Below, piece by piece: positions 59,801 through 64,000 of a DNA stretch of 64,000 bases. Both the position numbers and the translations under genes were made by a program. Where the stretch lies: positions 36,075,711 through 36,139,710 of the forward strand of contig NC_134507.1 of the NCBI RefSeq assembly GCF_027942865.1, read 5' to 3'. This DNA comes from Odontesthes bonariensis (lineage: Eukaryota > Chordata > Actinopteri > Atheriniformes > Atherinopsidae). Position 1 is the stretch's first letter, and the number at the start of each line of letters is the position of its first letter. The notes under the pieces are model-generated. The model was not told where the DNA came from, searched no databases, and saw only the letters and a program-made list of their open reading frames with translations.

Positions 59801-62800
59801 AAAATAAACTAAATTCGAAATAAAATCCGAAATAAAACTTAATTGCAGTGAGAAAGGTATGCGTGGGGTTACTACACTATTGTATTGAAGCATTTGACAC
59901 GGCAATTGCAACAGTCTCAGGATTAAACGACTATTGTTTGGATAGGAACCAAAGTTTACACGGTTGTTTCCGCGAACCCCGCGGATTGTCGGACCCCTAC
60001 AATCTGTGGGTTGTCATTGGTTTTCGCCGAAACGCGTCATAGCTCATTACCATAAAGTTAGCTTGAGTTTAATCGCTCGAATCCGCTCTGGTCGCTCAGG
60101 AAGCTTCGCCACTAGAGAATCCGCTCTGGTAGCCCAGGTAGCTCACCCTCCATAGAGAAATAATGATTTCCGGCGCCCAGGTAGCGTAGGTCGCTCTTGG
60201 TGTACACGCAGCATCAGTGTGCACGCCACTGAGAACAACTCTACCCGACCTGCAACACATTTACATCAAACGATGCAGGTCGAGAGCTGAGAAGATCCTC
60301 AGGCAGCCCCACCACCCCGGACACTCAAGGCTGAGTTATACTTCTTTTAACTGCCCTTGCGCTTGCGTCTTGCGTTTATGTTAATGGCTCGAGACGTTTA
60401 TACTTCATTTAGCTTTGCCGGCGCTTGCGTGTGCTGCGTGGCGATTCACCGCCAGGAGAGCAGGTGGAGCAGCGGATTTTTTCAATGACAAGCCTACTAT
60501 GATGAAAGGAAATTCACCGCCAGGACCTCTTCGAGTGGATTCATGCTTCTTCTTCTTGTAAATAGCCGGTATTTTGTCAGATTTTCAACACTTTGGCGGT
60601 CTAAACGACTACTTTCTCGCCTGAAAATGTTTCAAATGTTGCTAAAGTTGTATATTTACAGAGTTTATAGCTTAAGGGAAATCAGCTTTTCAGGCCGGCT
60701 GATTTCGGCTCGGGCAGGAGTGAAGTGCACTGTGTGTAAAAGCTCTGTATACTGTCAGATCGAGTATGCCGTTTTCAAGTAGTAGGCGGTTTCGAACACA
60801 GCCAGTGGCTTGCGCTTGCATCTTGCGTAAAGTTTAGAAAATTGAGGTGACACACGCAAGCTCGCAATGGGGGGCTTGCAACCGCGCAAGGGCTTGCGTT
60901 TCTCCTTGCGTCTTGCGTTGCGTCTTGCGTTACCGAGTATAAACCAGGCTTCACTCCTCTCCCTGCTGCCTTCAGGCCGTCGGTTCCGCAGCCTGAGAAC
61001 CAGCACTGAGAGGATGAGGAAAAGCTTCTTTCCCCAGGCCATCCGTCTGCTGAACACTGAGCGTTAACCCTCTGGGGTCTAAGGCCTTTTCAGAGACTTT
61101 GAGGCAGTTGTCAACACCTTGACATTTTCAAGTATTTCAACTAACTGTAAACATCTCTGCAAAAGTGACACATATGGTTGTATTCTGAAAAGCCTAACAA
61201 AAAACAATATGAGAGTGAAGTGAATGTAATACAAACAAGTTTTATTTAAATTGTGGGGAAACACAACTGTACAAAAAAACAAGTTTTAGAGGTCTTCAAA
61301 CAGTGCAAGAAAACACACTATAAATATATCTAGCCAAGACTTTTGAAGGTTGAACCTTGTAAACAAAAGTGTTGGCTGCATAAAAGTAAAAAGTGCAGTC
61401 AGAAATGTTTTTTTGTTTACACACAAACTGTAAAAAAGTTTTTGTAACTCCAGGCAGTGTCTCTGAGCGTTGAATACTAATTAGATGGGTGTGTAACACC
61501 CCTGATTCCCCCCACCCCCACCCCCCTGTCACTCTACATGTGATAATTGTCTGTCACTGGCAGGACATTGCTGCCTTCCCCCACATGCTGGCTGAATGGG
61601 GCGTGTTCTCACCTGTGAATAGCCACTCAATCACCTGGTACTTTACATGTGAATAGCGATAGGTGTGGCCTAGGAAGCTGCTGCAGTCTGAGACTACAGA
61701 AAATCCAAAGATTTCTGTTCACTCTCTTTAAAAAGGGCCAGCTATATAATTTATTTTAATAGATATATATATTTGAAAACTAGAAGTTTCAAGGTTTTTA
61801 ATGGTGTCACATATGTTTGAATGACAAAAACTCACAGAGTTACAGATGTGTTTTTGGAGATGTGTCAAAAATGCCCACCGGTGGGCATTAGACCCCAGAG
61901 TGTTAAACTGGACTCCACTTCCACTTCTGTCCGTCAATACTGTTAATACTGTACATTTCAGATACCTTATACATTTTTTTTATTCATATTTAATTTTAAT
62001 TATCTTTTTATTGGTAGCAGGACAAGGAAGAATTTCACTGCACATTGTACTGTGTATGATTGTGTATGTGACAAATAAAACTATCTTGAATCTTGAATAT
62101 CTTTTTCAACACAGTCTGAACTTTAAAGGGCTGTTACAATCAGCTAAATCGGGAGGTTTATCTGGTTTTACATGAAAATATAATCCCTCCATCTTTTTCT
62201 CATACAGTATTTTGACCCCTTATGTTATAACTTAAATTAAAAGTCCCAAAACCAAAAAGATCAGATTTGTTCATATGATGTCCACACATCAGATATCCAT
62301 GTGTTTAATATCATATACCTTTTCACATATGAACGCAGCTCACATCAAACACATGTAGGAATAAGGCATAACAAGCTGAATCTGTTAGTTTTTCCACAGT
62401 TGAAACATTTAGATAAAGCTCACCTCTTTGCTGAAGAAGGCTGTTCTTTAAACTCGTGGCTCTCCAAAGACACACAGCTGGGTTCAGGTTTACGTTTCCT
62501 ATGGATCCTGACAGGAAAACATGTTCTTACAGTCAGTGCCACTTAGATAAGAAGGAGGGTGGGTTTGACAGTGTGGCTTCAGAACAGCAGCATCAGTGAC
62601 AGTCGTGTTAGAGTCAGAAACTGATTAAAAAGGAGGAGCTGGGCTGCAGGCTGGCTTACAGAGGAAGCAGCCAAGGCTGGAGCAGGTTCAACAGCTTCAA
62701 CTGAATACTGAACACTACTTACTGTTGTTCTGATGAAACATCTTGTTTGAAATCCCACATGATTCCCCTTGACTTGTCGCTCTTCAAAGACACACAGCTA

Positions 62801-63009
62801 GGTTCAGGTTCAGATTCTGGTTCAGATTCAGGTTCAGGTTCTGGTTCAGGTTGGTTCCTGTGAATAAAGGTGGTTTGGTGATGTGAGTGCTGAGCTCTGA
62901 CATGGAGAAGAGTCATGGACAGTTAGAGATGGTCACCTCACCTCTGAGCTTTGCTCTGGCTCTCATGTTCCCCACACAGAGAGGTTTTAGTGTCCTCACA
63001 CTGATCCAT
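32857..63009 (-). CDS. NLRC3-like receptor (FISNA-NACHT-LRR), nine coding exons
   Basis: Cytosolic innate immune receptor of the expanded fish NLR-C family. Exons: 63009-62942, 62857-62723, 62507-62424, 39066-38988, 38825-38618, 38458-36667, 36443-36270, 33198-33025, 32866-32857. All have AG/GT borders and all phases match; total 2724 bases, 907 residues plus stop. The start [17 protein letters not shown] is the typical N-terminus of this family, and the ATG has A at -3 and G at +4. Order: acidic Pro-Glu repeat and SCVS motif exons, a helical N-terminal domain ([20 protein letters not shown]), FISNA and NACHT in the large exon, two LRR exons of 174 bases. It ends LRWK after the last LRR, with no B30.2 domain. 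Odd points: a 23.4-kb third intron full of transposons, Walker A GVAGIGKK and Walker B ILSGLDE. No polyadenylation signal was found. Whether it is expressed cannot be seen. Confidence 0.85.
33025..33198 (-). CDS. NLRC3-like exon 8, LRR
   Basis: 174 bases: [52 protein letters not shown]. Same exon class as exon 7 but diverged, so not a recent duplication. Donor GAG|GTCAGT. Confidence 0.92.
34495..34858 (-). mobile_element. tRNA-derived SINE, copy 1
   Basis: The minus strand starts near 34858 with a tRNA-like head: box-A-like GCAGAGTGGTAAGAGT and box-B-like GGTGGTTCGATTCCC. A shared body and an AATCTTAAATC-type tail at 34495-34520 follow. The second copy is at 43470-43818. A (CACACG)n run lies inside at 34602-34626. 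Confidence 0.75.
34997..35024. repeat. (TTTA)n microsatellite
   Basis: Seven consecutive TTTA/ATTT units in intron 7. Confidence 0.9.
36270..36443 (-). CDS. NLRC3-like exon 7, LRR
   Basis: 174 bases (58 codons): [51 protein letters not shown]. Standard fish NLR exon encoding about two ribonuclease-inhibitor-type repeats, with LxLxxNxL at LDLSNNKL. Confidence 0.93.
36667..38458 (-). CDS. NLRC3-like exon 6, FISNA-NACHT
   Basis: 1792 bases, residues ~192-788. FISNA begins [20 protein letters not shown] and contains [18 protein letters not shown]. The NACHT P-loop at residues 289-296 is GVAGIGKK, where Thr normally follows GK. Walker B at about 360-371 is [12 protein letters not shown], where relatives have FDGLDE. 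Further NACHT-associated blocks are present: [59 protein letters not shown]. The frame is open throughout. The two P-loop changes suggest weakened ATP binding or hydrolysis (inference). Confidence 0.92.
38618..38825 (-). CDS. NLRC3-like exon 5, N-terminal helical domain
   Basis: 208 bases, starting in phase 0 and ending after one base of a Lys codon. It contains [20 protein letters not shown] and [16 protein letters not shown], a helical region that in this family precedes FISNA and is often described as pyrin-like. About residues 123-191. Confidence 0.88.
38988..39066 (-). CDS. NLRC3-like exon 4
   Basis: 79 bases coding [20 protein letters not shown] then LDSIFM. This linker is highly characteristic of fish NLRC3-like proteins. 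Donor ATG|GTCTGT. Confidence 0.88.
39236..39312. repeat. 21-base minisatellite
   Basis: About three and a half units of AAAGCGGTGAACTGTCCCTT with small changes, in intron 3 of the NLR gene close to exon 4. Confidence 0.9.
39500..40004 (+). repeat. Fish interspersed repeat R1, copy 2
   Basis: Opposite orientation to copy 1. Shows GAGGTTTCTTCCTGTTAAAA and GGCGCGATATAAATAAAAAT, then a (TGAAT)n tail ending at 40004. The tail type is that of LINE-mobilised repeats. Confidence 0.65.
40005..41330. mobile_element. Harbinger relic with Myb-like and HARBI1 remnants
   Basis: The plus strand carries exon-like pieces of the Harbinger Myb/SANT accessory protein: 40005-40055 ([13 protein letters not shown], donor GTAAGT), 40318-40388 ([18 protein letters not shown], donor GTAAGT) and 40400-40566 ([20 protein letters not shown], coiled coil). 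The minus strand at about 41165-41330 codes [18 protein letters not shown], the HARBI1 catalytic block with the Asp replaced (ALHCTH for AIDCTH). Ends and inverted repeats could not be set. Confidence 0.6.
41331..42039. other. No gene recognised (NLR intron 3)
   Basis: Probably includes the missing flank of the Harbinger relic; no clear inverted terminus or open frame. Confidence 0.4.
42040..45080 (+). mobile_element. L2-clade LINE, 5'-truncated, main part (L2-B)
   Basis: The endonuclease domain begins inside ([39 protein letters not shown]). It is followed by the linker and reverse transcriptase: [42 protein letters not shown], and a C-terminus with [12 protein letters not shown] and [14 protein letters not shown]. 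Breaks: a frame change near 42415, a TAG at 42837-42839, and a SINE at 43470-43818 inside RT. Its 3' end is displaced to 51070-51160 by the L1 insertion. Confidence 0.88.
43470..43818 (-). mobile_element. tRNA-derived SINE, copy 2 (inside L2-B)
   Basis: Minus-strand head GTGGCTCAGTGGTTAGAGTC (box A) and GGTTGGCCGTTTGATTCCC (box B). The body matches copy 1 at 34495-34858; tail near 43470 (AAGATTAAGATTAAG). It splits the L2 RT between the FLLSNK block and [11 protein letters not shown]. Confidence 0.82.
45164..46072 (+). CDS. L1 ORF1 protein
   Basis: 302 residues, open from [14 protein letters not shown] coiled coil runs across about residues 45-150 (heptads in [18 protein letters not shown] and [18 protein letters not shown]), followed by the L1 ORF1p signature [18 protein letters not shown]. 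An RRM-like domain follows, then a C-terminal domain ([30 protein letters not shown]). RNA-binding trimeric chaperone of the L1 RNP. It is the only fully open L1 gene in the window, although its ORF2 partner is broken. Confidence 0.9.
   Translation: MPAKQKHANNSAATLTKPTPTAVPPGSDAATPPEEATTVSSITSADFKAELLAALREEMVGIFKTELKTAMTVNFAQVKSEPQSVKAELNANMASFRSEVDGLKVTVTDMEGSLSSCTDDVVSLKSKVDKLSAQVVALDGRCEDLEARSRRNNIRIIGLPEEHGTVDASTVSTLLKDALDIGKELVVDRAHRSLQPKPKPGERPRPIIARLHYYADCADILQRGRTQRQFKVKDSTISIFPDYTTRTAKARAAFSDIRRQLRGIPEIRFGLLHPARLRITRGDVTSEFTSPKEAAAFVKTLK
46668..50829 (+). pseudogene. L1 ORF2 (endonuclease-reverse transcriptase), broken
   Basis: Starts [20 protein letters not shown] (APE endonuclease, with LQETHMRN and [11 protein letters not shown]). 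A TAA lies at 46815-46817, frame changes near 47390, 48295 and 48935, and a 417-base MITE at 49010-49426. RT motifs: [52 protein letters not shown]. The C-terminal zinc motif is [18 protein letters not shown] near 50370-50425. Confidence 0.88.
49010..49426. mobile_element. MITE with TTAA target duplication in L1-A
   Basis: TTAA at 49006-49009 and 49427-49430. Ends AGCGGCAGTCGG and CCTACTGCAGCT are inverted. Ignoring the insert restores the L1 reading EIKADFQKW, which fixes both borders. TTAA targets are typical of piggyBac and some other superfamilies. Confidence 0.85.
51070..51160 (+). mobile_element. Detached 3' end of an L2-type LINE
   Basis: TGTAAAGCACTTTGAATTAC, then TATAAATAAAATTGCC and a (TTGCC)n tail. 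It is best explained as the 3' terminus of L2-B, separated from its ORF by L1-A. Confidence 0.65.
51161..51964. other. No gene recognised (NLR intron 3)
   Basis: Contains C-rich sequence with CCTTTATAAATAAACTTGTT near 51395. A 102-codon frame at 51487-51795 has no recognised domain. Confidence 0.4.
52620..53145 (-). pseudogene. hAT transposase C-terminal part
   Basis: Minus strand: [55 protein letters not shown], then after a frame change [20 protein letters not shown] and [17 protein letters not shown] with a stop. VERSFSKLK...RLSDL is the hAT dimerisation signature. The N-terminal part is lost where a LINE fragment starts at 53145. Confidence 0.85.
53145..54063 (+). mobile_element. LINE 3' fragment, Jockey/CR1-group, inside hAT
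   Basis: A frame at 53145-53723 reads [50 protein letters not shown] and [19 protein letters not shown], the C-terminal region downstream of RT in Jockey/CR1-group LINEs. A 3' UTR with CTAATGGGGATCTAATAAAA and an (AAAC)n tail ending at 54063 follows. The catalytic RT is absent. Confidence 0.8.
54248..59240. mobile_element. Palindromic foldback element (split by L1-B)
   Basis: Outer arms at 54248-54515 and 58975-59240 are inverted repeats, and an inner pair lies at 54428-54690 and 54840-55130. A ~60-base module beginning TTAGTGCTCCGTTTGTGCTG occurs at least five times in both orientations (54313, 54461, and inverted at about 55024, 58981 and 59127). Without the 3.8-kb L1 the palindrome is about 1.2 kb. 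No coding capacity. Family unknown. Confidence 0.75.
55131..58917 (+). mobile_element. L1-superfamily LINE (L1-B), 5'-truncated, nearly open ORF2
   Basis: ORF2 is open from 55227 to 57557 (776 codons), then a TGA at 57555-57557, then open again to 58685. Content: end of APE endonuclease ([34 protein letters not shown]), RT ([50 protein letters not shown]) and the C-terminal zinc motif [21 protein letters not shown]1 and the start of the endonuclease are absent. Only one clear interruption in ~1150 codons, so younger than L1-A. It ends after AATAAAGATATTTGTC and an A7 tail in the foldback element. Confidence 0.88.
59506..60213. mobile_element. Non-autonomous TIR element inside hAT
   Basis: Perfect 37-base inverted ends starting TGCTGCGTGTACACCAAGAG; each end is also internally palindromic (CTACGCTACC/GGTAGCGTAG). 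708 bases, no transposase. It lies just inside the hAT right terminus. The target duplication is unclear. Confidence 0.8.
60327..60951. mobile_element. Non-autonomous TIR element in the Rex1-like LINE
   Basis: Imperfect inverted ends AAGGCTGAGTTATACTT and AAGCCTGGTTTATACTC, flanked by CACTC on both sides (60322-60326 and 60952-60956). The interior is rich in CTTGCGTCTTGCG repeats. No ORF of note. Confidence 0.72.
61068..61902. mobile_element. piggyBac-type non-autonomous element
   Basis: TTAA duplication at 61064-61067 and 61903-61906. Inverted ends CCCTCTGGGGTCTAAGGC and GGCATTAGACCCCAGAGTG. 835 bases, non-coding, in the 3' UTR of the Rex1-like LINE. Confidence 0.85.
62096..62423. other. 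No feature recognised (start of NLR intron 3)
   Basis: Plain AT-rich intron sequence between NLR exon 3 and the LINE tail. Confidence 0.5.
62424..62507 (-). CDS. NLRC3-like exon 3
   Basis: 84 bases coding [19 protein letters not shown] and KEQPSSAK. It ends phase 2 (AG) and joins exon 4 (A GTG GAC) to give RVDQQ, the expected family junction, across a 23.4-kb intron. Confidence 0.85.
62723..62857 (-). CDS. NLRC3-like exon 2, Pro-Glu repeat
   Basis: 135 bases coding [19 protein letters not shown] then [10 protein letters not shown]. The PE/SE stretch is a hexanucleotide repeat at 62793-62850 that has expanded within the exon. The SCVS-x-KSD motif recurs in exon 3, showing that exons 2 and 3 are duplicates. 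Confidence 0.85.
62942..63009 (-). CDS. NLRC3-like exon 1 (start codon)
   Basis: Codes [17 protein letters not shown] then QSKAQ and the first two bases of an Arg codon, followed by the donor GTGAGG. The phase (AG|G) matches exon 2. Confidence 0.85.
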
Positions 63010-63184
63010 GCTGCTGAACTCACATCAGCTCACACACACTTTCTACCTTCATCTGCAGAGGAAACACAGATCATTAATCTGTACATCAACTCACATCCTC
63101 CTTTCCATCATTTGGGCTGTAAAAAGATCAGCTGCTGTACTTCCATCAGTCCGCTAGATGGAGGCATGGAGCAGCACAGAGATT

Positions 63185-63650
63185 TTTTCCAATTCATTTT
63201 TATTTATATAGCGCCAAATTACAACAAATTTCATCTCAAGTCACTGAAATAATAAAGTCCAATTCAAGCCAATTGGAGTTCAATTCATTGTAATCATAAT
63301 TATTTTCAAAATAATCCAATTCATTCATATAGAGCCAATTCAAAAACTATTTCCTAGCTAAGGAAACCAACAGATTGCACCGAAACTTGTGTTTAGTCCA
63401 ATCTCCCGTCCTGAGCGTGCCTGAGGCGACTGTGGAGAGAAACGACTCCCTTTTAACAGGAAGAAACCTCTGGCAGAACCAGACTCAGGAAGGGTGGCCA
63501 TCCGCCTCCACCAGCTGGGGTTTGAGAAGACAGAAAGGGGGGGACAACAAACACTGTAACACCATTCAAAGGATATCTGGTGGAACAGGGAAATACGAGT
63601 TAATGACCACAATAATATCACATGTACATAATATCCTTTGAGAAATTAAA
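63185..63650 (-). repeat. Fish interspersed repeat R1, copy 3
   Basis: Shares TTTTAACAGGAAGAAACCTC and GGAAGGGTGGCCATCCGCCT with copies 1 and 2. On the minus strand it runs toward its TATATAAATAAAAATGAATT end at 63195. It sits just 5' of NLR exon 1 and could overlap the promoter region. Confidence 0.65.
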
Positions 63651-64000
63651 CAGGGGGAAAAGAGAGTAAAAAGTAAAGAGATACATCATCCTGATGATGA
63701 CGATGAAACATTTCCATTCAGTGACACACACTGATTATCTGAACCTGCAGCATGATGATAAATCTGCTATCTGAAACACTCTGATGGCTGAATGCAGGAC
63801 TGAACTGTACATGAACAGCTACACTGCAGATAAGTAGCAGCAGGACTCCAGAAATCCATCCTGCAGGATCACTGCAGACTGACAGGAACCACCAGCTCAC
63901 TGCTCTCTGTTAAATATTATTTAACAATATTATATATATTATTATATGAACCCACTGATGAGTCCACATGGTCACACCCAGAGGCTCCAGACACGCCTGA
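63651..64000. other. No gene recognised
   Basis: Upstream of the NLR gene. A minus-strand hydrophobic frame at about 63780-63880 (GVLLLLICSVAVHV) resembles a signal peptide but has no ATG in frame, so it is not called. Confidence 0.35.

Larger units (their letters stand above)
52496..60231. mobile_element. hAT transposon, 7.7 kb with nested insertions
   Basis: Termini CAGTGGCGTGCACA (left) and its inverse TGTGCACGCCACTG (right), flanked by the perfect 8-base duplication AGAACAAC at 52488-52495 and 60232-60239, all diagnostic of hAT. Coding remains at 52620-53145 on the minus strand. Inside are a LINE fragment, a foldback element carrying an L1, and a smaller TIR element. Confidence 0.93.
51965..62095 (+). 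mobile_element. Rex1-like LINE, 5'-truncated and split by three later insertions
   Basis: RT pieces at 51990-52487 ([39 protein letters not shown]), 60240-60320 ([20 protein letters not shown]) and 60957-61063 ([31 protein letters not shown]). The 3' UTR ends TGTGACAAATAAAACT and a TCTTGAA-type tail at about 62095. The pieces are colinear and separated by a hAT (52496-60231), a TIR element (60327-60951) and a TTAA element (61068-61902). Clade assignment (Rex1/CR1 group) is by pattern memory. Confidence 0.8.

Noticed and set aside
63718-63900. Hydrophobic signal-peptide-like frame
   Set aside because: No ATG start in the frame and no continuing exon inside the window.

Overview
This window is nuclear DNA of a ray-finned (teleost) fish. 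The evidence is a vertebrate U2/U5 spliceosomal RNA and 5S rRNA array, an NLRC3-like innate immune gene of the expanded fish type (FISNA-NACHT-LRR, 174-base LRR exons), and a dense set of typical fish transposons (L2, L1/Tx1-like and Rex1-like LINEs, hAT, Harbinger, Tc1, Helitron, a tRNA-derived SINE). Nothing bacterial or viral was found.

Bases 1-20475 are a tandem array with an exact 1685-base period. Each unit carries U5 snRNA, U2 snRNA and 5S rRNA on one strand and a 5S pseudogene (first ~40 bases missing) on the other. Two and a half units read on the plus strand (1-4255). After a 200-N gap, about nine units read on the minus strand (4456-20475). The two blocks differ by at least two fixed bases, one of them inside U2. 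The distal edge is decayed: its last U2 gene holds two successive 3' fragments of the same A-tailed retroelement at the same U2 site, followed by a truncated unit.

Bases 20476-32856 are a transposon-rich stretch. It holds a 1.07-kb foldback element with a 6-base target duplication, a hAT remnant, three in-phase exons of an unrecognised (possibly OB-fold) protein with a Harbinger element inside the middle exon, a Tc1 fragment, a Helitron-type Pif1 helicase remnant, and an L2 LINE.

Bases 32857-63009 (minus strand) hold one host gene, an NLRC3-like receptor. Nine coding exons can be joined with every splice phase matching, giving 908 codons including the stop. Intron 3 is about 23.4 kb and is filled with nested mobile elements: a Harbinger relic; an L2 element split by an L1 and carrying a SINE; a Rex1-like LINE split by a 7.7-kb hAT with a perfect 8-base target duplication; and inside the hAT, a palindromic foldback element that itself received another L1. 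The NACHT Walker A motif reads GVAGIGKK rather than the usual GKT, and Walker B lacks its usual first acidic residue, so the encoded receptor may not hydrolyse ATP normally.

The RNA array and the NLR gene are not functionally linked. What they share is that the sequence records the order of many insertions and, in the array, strong homogenisation inside blocks with decay at the edge.
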